Program-made: the position numbers and the translations under genes | Assembly: GCA_002787635.1 (NCBI GenBank) | Contig: PCXK01000007.1 | Coordinates: forward strand, 87,446-141,266 | Reading direction: 5' to 3' | Source of the DNA: Alphaproteobacteria bacterium CG11_big_fil_rev_8_21_14_0_20_39_49 | GTDB lineage: Bacteria; Pseudomonadota; Alphaproteobacteria; Rickettsiales; UBA6187 | Length of the DNA stretch: 53,821 nt | Shown here: one piece after another, positions 19,579 through 28,612 of the stretch | Layout: the number at the start of each line of letters is the position of its first letter | Position numbering within the stretch: position 1 is the stretch's first letter | Notes under the pieces: model-generated | Database searches by the model: none | What the model was told of the DNA's origin: nothing | The model's input: the letters and a program-made list of their open reading frames with translations, nothing else

Positions 19579-19691
19579 AAAGCAATATGAGTGTTTGATA
19601 AATAATTTACAAAATTATCTTGCCAGTGCTTGCAAAATACTTTACTTCAGATAATCTCGTAAACTTAAAGTTTTTTATAGGTGAAATAAAG

Positions 19692-20900
19692 ATGAGTAGT
19701 TTGATGTCCATTAGAATTGATGAAGAAAAAGGCACTAAGAAGGAAGAATATCTTTTTACAAGCGAGTCCGTATCAGAAGGACATCCTGATAAGGTTTGTG
19801 ACCAGATATCCGATGCTATAGTTGATGAGTATCTGGGCAAATACAGCGAATCAAGGGTTGCCGTTGAAACTCTTGTTACAACAAATAAAATAGTTCTTGC
19901 AGGTGAGGTAAGGTGTCCTGTGGAAGTGTCGCATGAGCGTATTGAAGAGATAGCAAGGGGAGTGGTAAAGGATATAGGCTACGAACAGGAAGGTTTTCAC
20001 TGGAGGAATGCCGATATAGATATTTATATACATGAGCAGTCGGCAGATATAGCACAAGGTGTCGATGCAGGCGGCAATAAAGATGAAGGTGCGGGCGATC
20101 AGGGGCTTATGTTCGGTTATGCATGTGATGAAACAGATGTTTTTATGCCTGCTCCCATTCATTATTCACACAGAATATTGAAAGCACTTGCCGATGCAAG
20201 GCATTCGGGTGAGGCAAAAGGTTTAGGACCTGATGCAAAATCGCAAGTTACCTATGTTTATGAAGGCGGCATTCCAACCCGTGTTGATGCGGTGTTGGTT
20301 TCAACCCAGCATGAAGAAGGTGTGCCACAAGAAGAAGTGCGTGAGATAGTAAAAAAATATGTTACCAAAGCATTGCCTGAAGGTATGTTCACCGATAAAA
20401 CAAGATTCCTTACTAATCCCACGGGTAAATTCGTGATAGGAGGACCTGACGGTGACTGCGGTTTAACAGGACGTAAGATAATTGTTGATACTTATGGTGG
20501 AGCTGCTCCGCATGGCGGCGGTGCATTCTCAGGAAAAGACCCTACAAAAGTTGACCGCTCTGCCGCCTATATGGCAAGATACCTTGCCAAGAATGTTGTG
20601 GCTTCGGGTTGTGCCAATCAATGTGACATACAGATAGCTTATGCTATAGGTGTTTCCGAGCCTGTTTCATTTTATGTTAATACGTTCGGTAACAATCATG
20701 TAGATAACAAAAAGTTAGAGTCCAGAATTAAAGAGCTTGTAAGGCTTACACCGCGTGGTATCCGTGAGCATTTAGGTCTGAATAAGCCTATATACCGCAA
20801 AACGGCAGCTTATGGGCATTTTGGTCGTACTCCGTCTGATGACGGTAGTTTCCCTTGGGAAAAAACGGATTTAATCGATGATTTGAAGGATTTGTTGTAA
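19692..20900 (+). CDS. metK: S-adenosylmethionine synthetase
   Basis: MetK makes S-adenosylmethionine from methionine and ATP. Motifs seen include [20 protein letters not shown] at the N-terminus, [30 protein letters not shown] and [19 protein letters not shown]. The frame is open from 19620, but an AGGTG at 19679-19683 and the family alignment place the start at the ATG at 19692, giving 402 residues. I looked for a SAM riboswitch in the 113 bases before the gene and recognised none. It is a single gene. Confidence 0.95.
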   Translation: MSSLMSIRIDEEKGTKKEEYLFTSESVSEGHPDKVCDQISDAIVDEYLGKYSESRVAVETLVTTNKIVLAGEVRCPVEVSHERIEEIARGVVKDIGYEQEGFHWRNADIDIYIHEQSADIAQGVDAGGNKDEGAGDQGLMFGYACDETDVFMPAPIHYSHRILKALADARHSGEAKGLGPDAKSQVTYVYEGGIPTRVDAVLVSTQHEEGVPQEEVREIVKKYVTKALPEGMFTDKTRFLTNPTGKFVIGGPDGDCGLTGRKIIVDTYGGAAPHGGGAFSGKDPTKVDRSAAYMARYLAKNVVASGCANQCDIQIAYAIGVSEPVSFYVNTFGNNHVDNKKLESRIKELVRLTPRGIREHLGLNKPIYRKTAAYGHFGRTPSDDGSFPWEKTDLIDDLKDLL

Positions 20901-20906
20901 TATATT

Positions 20907-20986
20907 TTGTCATGCTCGGTGTGCCGAACTTATTGCAGCACATTACTTCTTTAAAAAAGATTCCGAGTAAGTTTCAAAAATGACAT
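20907..20986. repeat. possible degenerate GTCAT...ATGAC element
   Basis: The gap between metK and trmB begins TTGTCATGCTCGG and ends AAAAATGACAT, with only weak internal pairing (TCGGTGTGCCGA). The ends match those of the other intergenic palindromic elements, so this is probably a decayed copy. Confidence 0.4.
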
Positions 20987-21010
20987 AAAGTATAATAGGT
21001 TCTTATTGCT

Positions 21011-21709
21011 ATGATACCCGACAAGCGAAATAACAAGCCTGCTATGAGTGATGAACTTATGAGGTCGTTCGGTCGTGTACAGGGGCGTAAATTGGGTAAG
21101 GAACAACAATGGTTTGTCGATAATATCTTACCTGAAGTTTCAATTAGTGTTGATGATGAAATAAATCTTCCTTCGATATTCGGTAATCAATATAAAGAGT
21201 TCTGTATAGAAATCGGCTTCGGCAAAGGGGAGCATCTGGTCGGCTATGCTAAAAATAATCCTCAAATCGGTTTTATCGGGTGCGAGCCTTTTATCAATGG
21301 TGTAGCAAGGTTGCTAAAATATATTCACGAAGAGAAAACGCAAAATATCAAGGTGTTGCATGGCGATGCCAGATTGCTGCTTGAAAAGCTTGGGGCAGGT
21401 TCTATTGATAAGATATTCGTACTTTTCCCAGACCCGTGGCCAAAGGTCAGGCATCACAAAAAACGTATCATTAATCAGGGTATGCTTGGGCTTATATCAG
21501 GTGTTTTGAAAAAAGACGGTATTTTAGAAGTTGCAACCGACCATGTTGAGTACGGGCAGTGGATTTTTGAGCATCTTGAGGCTTTTGAAGGCTTGAAAAA
21601 AATAAGTGTTAGTAACAGCCCGCCAAGCGACTGGGTACGCACTAATTATCAGGCAAAAGCAGAAAAACAGGGCAGGGGAGCTAAGTTCTTGCGATATATG
21701 AATATATAG
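21011..21709 (+). CDS. trmB: tRNA (guanine-N7-)-methyltransferase
   Basis: TrmB methylates G46 of tRNA using S-adenosylmethionine. The 232-residue protein has the SAM-binding segment EIGFGKGEHL at about residue 64, the family motif FVLFPDPWPKVRHHKKRI (about 136-153), and the C-terminal TNYQAKAEKQGR substrate region. It lies downstream of metK, but with a repeat between them. The stop codon lies inside the flanking direct repeat of the MITE-like element that follows. Confidence 0.95.
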   Translation: MIPDKRNNKPAMSDELMRSFGRVQGRKLGKEQQWFVDNILPEVSISVDDEINLPSIFGNQYKEFCIEIGFGKGEHLVGYAKNNPQIGFIGCEPFINGVARLLKYIHEEKTQNIKVLHGDARLLLEKLGAGSIDKIFVLFPDPWPKVRHHKKRIINQGMLGLISGVLKKDGILEVATDHVEYGQWIFEHLEAFEGLKKISVSNSPPSDWVRTNYQAKAEKQGRGAKFLRYMNI

Positions 21710-21917
21710 GAGCGTTCGATAAAATTAAGGATTGTATAGTAACTTGTTAAATTAGTTTACGTCATACCCTGCGTTTTCTTTAGAAAACTATAGGGCGATC
21801 TCAGTGAGATTACCCTATAATTGCCTTTGGCAATTCGGGTAATGACTTTTCTCTTATAGGATATTAATTTAGAATTTAATACAATTTATACAAAATCTAT
21901 CTTTAGAGAACGCTCCT
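21708..21917. mobile_element. MITE-like element with terminal inverted repeats and target duplication
   Basis: The 210-base element has perfect 10-base ends AGGAGCGTTC (21708-21717) and GAACGCTCCT (21908-21917), with imperfect pairing continuing inward for about 30 bases. It is flanked by the direct repeat GAATATATAG at 21700-21709 and 21918-21927 (8 bases if the full inverted repeat is counted). The core carries a nested GTCATACCC...GGGTAATGAC palindrome. There is no transposase frame. Its right end resembles the ends of elements near 37490 and 53600. Confidence 0.8.
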
Positions 21918-21962
21918 GAATATATAGTTGAAAAATAACCGTAAAAGCGTCATAATAGTAAT

Positions 21963-22499
21963 ATGAAGGCTAGAAAAACACCATTTGAATTAGAAGATAA
22001 AAAAGACGGCTGCTGCTTTAAAGGCTGTAGTGCCGGCGGGGATTACCCTGCACCTAAATCCCCTTATAATTCAAAGGAAAGATATCACTTTTGTTTAGAT
22101 CACGTGAAGATATATAATAAATCATGGGATTTTTTCTCCGGTATGGAACAAGATGAGATAGAGGGATTTTATATCGATAGTGTAACAGGACACAGGAGAA
22201 CATTCAAACGTGACGCTACTTTCCGTAATTTTTCCGAAGAAGAGCTTAGGGAAAAGGTTTATAGGGAATTTAATTTTACGGGTGCTAAAAGAGAGAGGTT
22301 AAAAGACATTCCCGATTGTCAGATGAAATATATGAAAGTATTCGGTCTTACCCTTCCTGTTACTATGCGGCAAATAAAAAATAAATATAAAGAACTTGCC
22401 AAAAAATACCATCCTGATGTAAACGGTAAAGGTAATGAAGAAAAATTTAAACAAGTGACGGAAGCATATAACTATCTTAAAAATTGCGGTATCAAATAA
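21963..22499 (+). CDS. J-domain protein
   Basis: The 178-residue protein ends in a J domain (about residues 118-178). It has the HPD motif in KKYHPDVNG and the preceding basic helix IKNKYKELA, so it should stimulate an Hsp70 (DnaK) partner. The N-terminal part contains cysteines and histidines (CCFKGC, HFCLDH) and is found in a group of alphaproteobacterial J proteins encoded next to cobS. It is followed by cobS with a 20-base gap. Confidence 0.88.
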   Translation: MKARKTPFELEDKKDGCCFKGCSAGGDYPAPKSPYNSKERYHFCLDHVKIYNKSWDFFSGMEQDEIEGFYIDSVTGHRRTFKRDATFRNFSEEELREKVYREFNFTGAKRERLKDIPDCQMKYMKVFGLTLPVTMRQIKNKYKELAKKYHPDVNGKGNEEKFKQVTEAYNYLKNCGIK

Positions 22500-22519
22500 A
22501 ATTTTATAAGGAAAAATTC

Positions 22520-23485
22520 ATGAGCATTGTAGAAGAAATGGACAAGCCCGATATAAAATTATCGGTAAAAAAGACCTTCGGCATTGATGTAGATATGGAA
22601 GTTGCGGCTTTTTCTAAAAGAACCGAGTTTGTGCCGGATATTGATGAGGCTTATTGTTTTGATAAAGATACAACGCTTAGTATCCTTGCCGGATTCGTAC
22701 ATAACCGCAGGGTTATGGTACAGGGGTTTCACGGCACGGGTAAATCAAGCCATATTGAACAGGTGGCCGCCCGCCTTAACTGGCCTTGCATGCGTATTAA
22801 TCTGGACGGTAATATAAGCAGGATAGACCTTATAGGTCGTGATGTTATAATTATTGAAGATGGCAAGCAGGTTACAAAATTCAATGACGGTATAATACCG
22901 TGGAGCCTTAAAAGACCTGTGGCACTGGTTTTCGATGAATATGACGCTGCTCGTCCCGATGTGATGTTCGTATTGCAAAGGTTGCTTGAGGCTGAGGGCA
23001 AGTTCACCCTTCTTGATAAGAATGAAGTTATAAGACCGCACCCTTATTTTAGGATATTTTCCACCGCCAACACCGTCGGTTTAGGCGATGTAACAGGGCT
23101 TTATCATGGTGTGCAGCCTATCAATCAGGGACAGATGGACAGGTGGAACATAGTTGCCACGTTGAATTATCTTTCAAAAGCCAAAGAGCTTGAGATTTTA
23201 TTTGCTAAAGCTCCCAATCTCAAAAAAGATAAGAAAAAAGCCGATGCAATGGTCACTATGGCAGACCTGACTCGTGAGGGGTTCAAGTCAGGCGATCTTT
23301 CAACGGTAATGTCGCCAAGGACGGTAATCACATGGGCGGAAAATTATGAAATATTCGGCGACCTTGAAAAATCTTTCTGCCTGACATTTTTCAATAAATG
23401 TGATGAGTCCGAAAAATTCATAATCTCAGAATATTATCAAAGATGCTTTGGTGTGGAATTGATAAAGTCTAATGTAGCCGCCTGA
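22520..23485 (+). CDS. cobS: CobS-like AAA+ ATPase (cobaltochelatase CobS subunit family)
   Basis: The 321-residue protein is an AAA+ ATPase with Walker A in GFHGTGKSS (about residues 76-84) and Walker B in ALVFDEYDAARPDV (about 136-149). The opening region with RTEFVPDIDEAYCFD matches CobS. In cobalamin producers CobS works with CobT and CobN to insert cobalt. Many alphaproteobacteria without that pathway keep CobS and CobT for an unclear role. Here no cobT follows. The frame extends up to 22484 inside the J-domain gene, but an ATAAGG before the ATG at 22520 supports that start. Confidence 0.88.
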   Translation: MSIVEEMDKPDIKLSVKKTFGIDVDMEVAAFSKRTEFVPDIDEAYCFDKDTTLSILAGFVHNRRVMVQGFHGTGKSSHIEQVAARLNWPCMRINLDGNISRIDLIGRDVIIIEDGKQVTKFNDGIIPWSLKRPVALVFDEYDAARPDVMFVLQRLLEAEGKFTLLDKNEVIRPHPYFRIFSTANTVGLGDVTGLYHGVQPINQGQMDRWNIVATLNYLSKAKELEILFAKAPNLKKDKKKADAMVTMADLTREGFKSGDLSTVMSPRTVITWAENYEIFGDLEKSFCLTFFNKCDESEKFIISEYYQRCFGVELIKSNVAA

Positions 23486-23561
23486 TAAATTAATCGGAAT
23501 TTTGCGGCAGTGTTCATTATAGATAGATTTGGTATAAAAACTATAATTTCGTTACTTGTTT
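23486..23561. other. left flank of a composite repeat region
   Basis: This is the start of the 358-base gap after cobS. The segment AGTGTTCATTATAGATAGATTTGG near 23511 resembles the inward-reading ends of the MITE-like elements near 37490 and 53600. The rest of the gap is filled by the two repeats listed next. Confidence 0.5.
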
Positions 23562-23637
23562 GTGTCATGCTGAACTTGTTTCAGCATCTATTTGTGTAAT
23601 ATAATATATTAGATGCTGAAACAAGTTCAGCATGATA
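23562..23637. repeat. GTCATGCTGAAC palindromic element
   Basis: The arms GTCATGCTGAACTTGTTTCA and the matching TGAAACAAGTTCAGCATGAT enclose a short AT-rich centre (TATTTGTGTAATATAATATATTAG). It has the same core as the elements near 37245 and 53490. The stem is long enough to fold as a strong hairpin in RNA and might act as a terminator or mRNA stabiliser. Confidence 0.8.
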
Positions 23638-23646
23638 AATCTATCT

Positions 23647-23795
23647 ATAGAAACCTCTGCAAAAGTCTTAAAAAAACTACTCTCCCCTTGAGGGAGAGTT
23701 AAAACACGATAGTGTTTTGTGAGGGGTTCTGCACTGCCCCTAACACCTAACCCTCCCCCGCAAGCGGGTGAGGGAACTTTTTTAAGCCTTTTGCA
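23647..23795 (-). repeat. dispersed repeat, family A (copy 2, inverted, with extension)
   Basis: Bases 23647-23728 are the reverse complement of family A (TAGAAACCTCTGCAAAAGTC ... GTGAGGGG). A second G/C-rich hairpin, CCCTCCCCCGCAAGCGGGTGAGGG, follows to about 23795 and repeats the TTTTTTAAGcCTTTTGCAAA end. The two parts look like related elements placed side by side. Confidence 0.7.
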
Positions 23796-23843
23796 AATAA
23801 ATTCTTCCGTGACAAAAGTTAACATATGTGATAACGGGTTATT

Positions 23844-24671
23844 ATGAAACATTTGCAGAAGTTATTACAAAACGGCAGTAAAATAATTTGGCACAAAACT
23901 AACAGTGTGCAAATGATGCTTGAAGCCGTGAAATTTGAAAGATACGGAGTCAGCGGTATTGAGTTTGACATTGTCGGCACTTCCGATTCAGTTCCGTTTT
24001 TGATGCACGACAAAGTTCTTACCAAAGATTTAATGGGTGACGGCAAGTATAAAAAGCGTAAAAGCTATAGCTATATAGAAGTCGGAGCTATTAGTGCCGA
24101 AGAATTAAGGGAAAAAAGACCGGACATAGATAGTTTAAGAGAAGGGCTGGAAGCGGTTAAATCTTCCGGTTTTTCATCTGCTTTTGAGTTCCATCTTGAG
24201 ATAAAAAGCCCTGATAATAAATTGGTCGATAATATATTACATATGATTGCCGACTATCCTAAAATAGACAGCCAAACCGCCATAAGGTCATTTCAGGAAT
24301 CTGTTTTGCAACATGCGAAAAAACAACAACCGGATAGACAATATTGCCTTTTGCTTGAGGGGAAAAAAAGGGTCAACCTCAAAAAAGACTTCATAACAAC
24401 AGGTAAAACAGTGGTGAAAAAGCTCCCTGAAGTAAATGGAATTGAAGAAATTTGCGGATTTAAGCCCGATCAGGTTTCCGTCCATAGAAAAATATTGAAA
24501 CCTGATTTTATTAAAAATATGCAAGAAAATGGAATTGATGTTGAGATTTATACGTTAAATGATATAAAGGAGCTGAAAAACCTAGAAAATGTCGATAGGA
24601 TAACAACGGATGTTCCGTTAGAGATACATAAATACATAAATAAAGCAAAACCCGATGAAAGATGCAAATAA
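23844..24671 (+). CDS. glycerophosphodiester phosphodiesterase-like protein
   Basis: The 275-residue protein has the order of GDPD TIM-barrel motifs. There is an acidic metal pair in GIEFDIVGT, then the FLMHDKVL histidine-aspartate, a later EFHLEIKSP glutamate, and TTDVP near the end. GDPD enzymes split glycerophosphodiesters into alcohol and glycerol-3-phosphate. The usual first motif HRG is replaced by HKT (in IIWHKTNS), so activity or substrate may differ. There is no signal peptide, so it should be cytoplasmic. Its end overlaps lipA by 17 bases. Confidence 0.72.
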   Translation: MKHLQKLLQNGSKIIWHKTNSVQMMLEAVKFERYGVSGIEFDIVGTSDSVPFLMHDKVLTKDLMGDGKYKKRKSYSYIEVGAISAEELREKRPDIDSLREGLEAVKSSGFSSAFEFHLEIKSPDNKLVDNILHMIADYPKIDSQTAIRSFQESVLQHAKKQQPDRQYCLLLEGKKRVNLKKDFITTGKTVVKKLPEVNGIEEICGFKPDQVSVHRKILKPDFIKNMQENGIDVEIYTLNDIKELKNLENVDRITTDVPLEIHKYINKAKPDERCK

Positions 24672-25551
24672 CAGCTTGAAAAAGCCTGATTGGATAAAGG
24701 TAAAAGCACCTCAGTCACAAGGCTTCAAGGATACTTATGAGCTGGCGAGGAACCTGAAATTAAATACCGTTTGTGAGGAAGCTGCCTGCCCCAATATCGG
24801 TGAGTGCTGGCAAAAAAAACACGCCACTTTTATGATATTAGGTTCGGTATGTACAAGGGCATGTGCTTTTTGTAACATAAAAACAGGCAGACCCGACCTG
24901 CTTGACCCGCATGAGCCTGAAAATCTTGCAACCGCTATCGCCCAACTGCAATTGGAACATGCGGTAATAACGTCAGTTGACAGAGATGACCTGCCCGATG
25001 GAGGGGCGGAACATTTTGCACAGTGCATAAGGGCAATTAGAAAAGCTTCGCCAAATACTACTATTGAGATACTCACGCCGGATTTCCAGAATAAAAAAGG
25101 TGCGTTAGAGGTTGTAGTTGCAGCAAAGCCCGATGTGTTTAACCATAATATTGAAACAGTCCCCAGCCTTTATGCAAGGGTGCGTCCGGGTGCAAAATAT
25201 TTCGGTTCATTGAAATTACTCAGCCGTGTTAAGGAGCTTGACCCGTCCATGTTCACTAAATCCGGTATAATGGTCGGATTGGGTGAGAAAAAGCAGGAAG
25301 TTGTTCAGGTTATGGACGATTTTAGGGCGGCAGAGGTGGACTTCATGACAATCGGACAATATTTACAGCCTACACCTAAACATGCGGTTATAGACAGATT
25401 TGTAACGCCTGATGAGTTTAAATATTATGAACGTCTTGGCAGGGCTAAGGGCTTTTTGATGATATCATCTTCTCCGCTGACACGTTCTTCTTACCATGCC
25501 GGTGATGACTTTGCTAAACTAAGGGAAGCAAGACATAGGCAATTACAGTAG
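24655..25551 (+). CDS. lipA: lipoyl synthase
   Basis: LipA is a radical-SAM enzyme that inserts two sulphur atoms into protein-bound octanoate to make lipoate for 2-oxoacid dehydrogenases. At 298 residues it shows the auxiliary cluster cysteines in [12 protein letters not shown], the radical-SAM cluster in CTRACAFC, and the C-terminal PLTRSSYHA motif that supplies the unusual serine ligand. It overlaps the GDPD-like gene by 17 bases, suggesting co-transcription. Confidence 0.96.
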   Translation: MKDANNSLKKPDWIKVKAPQSQGFKDTYELARNLKLNTVCEEAACPNIGECWQKKHATFMILGSVCTRACAFCNIKTGRPDLLDPHEPENLATAIAQLQLEHAVITSVDRDDLPDGGAEHFAQCIRAIRKASPNTTIEILTPDFQNKKGALEVVVAAKPDVFNHNIETVPSLYARVRPGAKYFGSLKLLSRVKELDPSMFTKSGIMVGLGEKKQEVVQVMDDFRAAEVDFMTIGQYLQPTPKHAVIDRFVTPDEFKYYERLGRAKGFLMISSSPLTRSSYHAGDDFAKLREARHRQLQ

Positions 25552-25596
25552 TAAGTCGGCTTTCAATAAACATATAAAGCATAACAGAACACTTTT

Positions 25597-25668
25597 TGTC
25601 ATACGCCGGATTTACGTGCGTATCGATATAAGTTAGCATGGATTCGCCGATCAGAGTCGGCGAATGAC
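25597..25668. repeat. palindromic intergenic element with GTCAT...ATGAC ends
   Basis: The element runs from TTGTCATACGCCGG to CGAATGACAA and holds a strong hairpin ATTCGCCGA tcagag TCGGCGAAT at about 25642-25665. It has the same ends as the other GTCAT/ATGAC elements but an unrelated core. Confidence 0.65.
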
Positions 25669-25786
25669 AACACAGAAATATTAATATAGTCAACACTACC
25701 TCAAAATGAAAAATACTATACTTAAATGTCATATCGTGATAAATGGATCGCTCCCAATTTAAATTGTTAATAAATTAAGGATTTCC

Positions 25787-26347
25787 ATGGCGAAAAATAC
25801 AGAATTCCGAAAAATTATAGCAGGTGTCTATGAATCTGACGGAGCAAAAAAAGCTTATGAATTGATGTCCAGCAAGCAAGGACAACAATTAATGAACCGC
25901 CCTCTTGTTGAGTTAGTAAAAGAGGCGGGAATAGCTTCGGAAGAATTTTCAAACGCAATAGAAAATGAAAAAAAATCAATAGATAAATACTTCAAATATT
26001 ATAAGAATGGAAATGATAAAGCTAATCTTGAATTTCGTCAGGCTACGCTGAACTCAAAAAGAATGTTAAATGCCGTAAAAAATGCAGTAATCGGTGAAGA
26101 TAATAATTTCAAACCGAGTGATGCTGAAGGGATAACACCACTTGCGACACCTGTGATATGCGGGATAATTCATAATTTAAGGTTAGATTCCGGCATAGTT
26201 GCCGATGATACAATCTCGGAATTTAGCAGGCATGAAAACCCCGAAATTTTCAAAAAAGAGCTGGAAGTGCTGGGGAAATGGACAAAAAACGCAATAGATA
26301 GCGGATTAACAAAGGGGCATCATTTAGATGATATTTTGTTACGGTAA
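25787..26347 (+). CDS. hypothetical helical protein
   Basis: No family was recognised. The 186-residue protein is hydrophilic and probably mostly alpha-helical, with no signal peptide, membrane segment or cysteine pair. An AAGGA ribosome binding site precedes the ATG. It stands between a repeat element and the ATPase/TOPRIM pair, with 185 AT-rich bases after it. Its neighbourhood marks the start of an accessory region. Confidence 0.7.
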   Translation: MAKNTEFRKIIAGVYESDGAKKAYELMSSKQGQQLMNRPLVELVKEAGIASEEFSNAIENEKKSIDKYFKYYKNGNDKANLEFRQATLNSKRMLNAVKNAVIGEDNNFKPSDAEGITPLATPVICGIIHNLRLDSGIVADDTISEFSRHENPEIFKKELEVLGKWTKNAIDSGLTKGHHLDDILLR

Positions 26348-26532
26348 TCTCTTCTTATCTGAAATGAAAATATAAGTTGGCGTTTGTGGATACAACAAGT
26401 GTTTTTTTAGATTACAAAAGTATATCATATAGAATTATTGTAAAAAAATATATAGTAAATATATTGCTCTATGTAGAAGAGTATAATAACATAGTTATCC
26501 AAACAAAATTGTAAATCATAAAAGCAATATAA

Positions 26533-27810
26533 ATGGCAAAAATAGAAGGTTTTAGAATTAAAAATTTTAAGGCACTCAAAGATATAACTATGGGGAAGCT
26601 TTGGAATACGCCGAGTACACAAGCCTTAACACCTATGACGGCCGTTATTGGAAAAAACGGTGCGGGAAAAAGCTCTATTTTTGATGCTTTTGGTTTTCTT
26701 TCGGATTGTTTGCGGCATGGTGTTGAAGAGGCTTGCGATCTAAATGGTAGAGGTGGTTTTAATAGAATCAAATCGCAGGGAATTAATGAACCGATAGAGT
26801 TCCAAATTTACTATAAAGAAGATAGTAAATCCCGTCCTATTACTTATGAAATATCTATTTCTTTAGACAGAGATTCTAGGCCATTCGTATTAAAAGAAAG
26901 ATTGCGACAAAGAAGGCAAGGACAAAGCAAAGGATGGCCTTTTTCTTTTTTAATTCTTCAAGATGGAAAAGGTCTAGTGTGGAAAGGAGATGTTCAAGGT
27001 GTGGAGGAAGATGATAAGACACCTATTGATTTAGAAAGTTTGATCAATCAGATGTCAAAAAAAGAATCAGGCGAAACAGAAACTGTTGAACTTGATGATT
27101 ATAGAAAACTTGGAATAGCAACTCTTGGAGCATTAAAGCAGCACCCTCGCATTTCTGCATTCAGAAGATTTATTGAAGGGTGGTACTTAAGTTATTTTAC
27201 TCCTAATGCTGCACGTAGCCTCCCAATGGCAGGTCCACAAAAGCATTTAAGTGCCACAGGTGACAACATTGGTAATGTCGTTCAATTCATGGAGAGGGAG
27301 CACCCAAAAAAGTTTCAATCAATACTTAATAAAATTGCAGGTAAAATTCCAGGTATAGATAAAATTAGTACGGAAAAAACTCCAGATGGTCGGTTGCTCT
27401 TATGTTTTAATGATAAAGGTTTTAATGATCCGTTTTTCTCACAGCAAATGTCTGACGGAACTTTGAAGGTTTTTGCGTATCTCTTATTACTTGAAGATCC
27501 GGATCCTTCACAATTTTTATGTATAGAAGAGCCTGAAAACGGTTTATATCACAAACTACTTGAAACTCTTGCAAAAGAATTTCGCACTCACGCCACCGGT
27601 AGAAAAGGTGGTTCACAGATATTTGTGACTACTCATCAGCCATATTTTGTTGATGCACTTAAGCCGGATGAAGTTTGGATTCTCGAAAAAGGTAACGATG
27701 GTTTTTCAACGATAAGAAGAGCAAGCGATGAGAGGCTTGTATGCAATATGGTAGAAGAGGGGCTTCCTTTAGGTTCTCTTTGGTATAGCGAATATCTACA
27801 TAGAGATTAA
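26533..27810 (+). CDS. AAA family (ABC-type, OLD-like) ATPase
   Basis: The 425-residue protein has the SMC/ABC-type ATPase layout. There is an N-terminal FRIKNFKALKDI strand, Walker A in GKNGAGKSS (about residues 39-47) and an ABC-like signature near QQMSDGTLK (about 305). Walker B is in FLCIEEPENGL (about 329-339) and the H-loop in FVTTHQPYF. This matches the AAA_15/AAA_21 group that pairs with TOPRIM nucleases. It lacks its own TOPRIM domain. The next gene starts two bases later and encodes a candidate TOPRIM partner, so the pair resembles bipartite phage-defence systems. I infer a defence role from this pairing only. Confidence 0.82.
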   Translation: MAKIEGFRIKNFKALKDITMGKLWNTPSTQALTPMTAVIGKNGAGKSSIFDAFGFLSDCLRHGVEEACDLNGRGGFNRIKSQGINEPIEFQIYYKEDSKSRPITYEISISLDRDSRPFVLKERLRQRRQGQSKGWPFSFLILQDGKGLVWKGDVQGVEEDDKTPIDLESLINQMSKKESGETETVELDDYRKLGIATLGALKQHPRISAFRRFIEGWYLSYFTPNAARSLPMAGPQKHLSATGDNIGNVVQFMEREHPKKFQSILNKIAGKIPGIDKISTEKTPDGRLLLCFNDKGFNDPFFSQQMSDGTLKVFAYLLLLEDPDPSQFLCIEEPENGLYHKLLETLAKEFRTHATGRKGGSQIFVTTHQPYFVDALKPDEVWILEKGNDGFSTIRRASDERLVCNMVEEGLPLGSLWYSEYLHRD

Positions 27811-27812
27811 CT

Positions 27813-28430
27813 ATGCATTACGATTTCCTTATAGAAGATAAATCCGGCAAAATAATGCTAAATCATTTGTTGCCAAAAATCATTGAAACCTCAAAGCATA
27901 CTTTCTCCATAAAGGCATATAACGGTATAGGACGCTTACCAAAGAGGCTTCCAACAGCTGAAGCAATTCAGCATCAGGCTTTATTGAATGATCTTCCAAG
28001 AGTTCTTAAAGCATACGGAAAGACTCACGCAGGATTTGGAAAAGCGTATCCGGCTTGTGTTGTGGTAGTATGCGACCTTGATAATCGCTGCCAAAAAGAG
28101 TTTCGCAATGAACTTTTAAATATTCTTTCTCAATGCAATCCCGCTCCAATAACGCAGTTTTGTATTGCTGTTGAAGAAGGTGAGGCATGGTTATTAGGTG
28201 ACATTGAAGCTATCAAGAAAGCATACCCTAAGGTAAAAACAAGTGTTCTTAATAGTTATACTAATGACAGTATATGTGGCACATGGGAAAAACTTAAAGA
28301 AGCATTGGGATCGGAAAAAAAATCAGAATGGGCGGAAAGAATCACTCCAAATATAAACATTACCTGTAATGAATCACCTAGTTTCCAATATTTTGTAAGT
28401 AAAGTGCTAAGTATGACAGAACAACAGTAA
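27813..28430 (+). CDS. DUF4276-like TOPRIM-type protein
   Basis: The 205-residue protein begins HYDFLIEDKSGK, where the Glu fits the first TOPRIM acidic residue. VVVVCDLDNR near residue 85 gives the DxD motif, and AVEEGEAWLLGD near residue 122 matches the DUF4276 pattern. TOPRIM folds bind metal and cut or transfer nucleic acid. It lies two bases after the ATPase gene. I expect the two products to form an ATPase-nuclease complex. Family assignment is by motif memory and is less certain than the operon structure. Confidence 0.65.
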   Translation: MHYDFLIEDKSGKIMLNHLLPKIIETSKHTFSIKAYNGIGRLPKRLPTAEAIQHQALLNDLPRVLKAYGKTHAGFGKAYPACVVVVCDLDNRCQKEFRNELLNILSQCNPAPITQFCIAVEEGEAWLLGDIEAIKKAYPKVKTSVLNSYTNDSICGTWEKLKEALGSEKKSEWAERITPNINITCNESPSFQYFVSKVLSMTEQQ

Positions 28431-28514
28431 TAAACAAAATAAAGTTGTTACGGTAATATCTTCTTATCTTTACTATACAAGGCTTAGTTACCGTTTCCGA
28501 AAATATATCAAATT

Positions 28515-28533
28515 AATAATGAGAATTATTATC
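28515..28533. promoter_or_regulatory. Fur-like box 1
   Basis: AATAATGAGAATTATTATC matches 16 of 19 bases of the classical Fur box GATAATGATAATCATTATC. It lies about 80 bases before the exported protein pair at 28613. Confidence 0.7.
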
Positions 28534-28572
28534 AATAACTATTGACAGCGGTGTCAATTGGGGTTATTCATT

Positions 28573-28591
28573 GCGATTAATAATCATTATT
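28573..28591. promoter_or_regulatory. Fur-like box 2
   Basis: GCGATTAATAATCATTATT matches 14 of 19 bases of the Fur consensus. It lies just before the start of the gene at 28613, 39 bases after box 1. Such double boxes allow co-operative repression. Confidence 0.55.
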
Positions 28592-28612
28592 AGAAATTAA
28601 AGGTAATTAATT

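Noticed and set aside
19579-19691. Possible SAM riboswitch before metK
   Set aside because: The 113-base leader has no arrangement I can match to SAM-I, SAM-II or SAM/SAH riboswitches, and only weak pairing is visible. An Infernal search with those Rfam models would decide.
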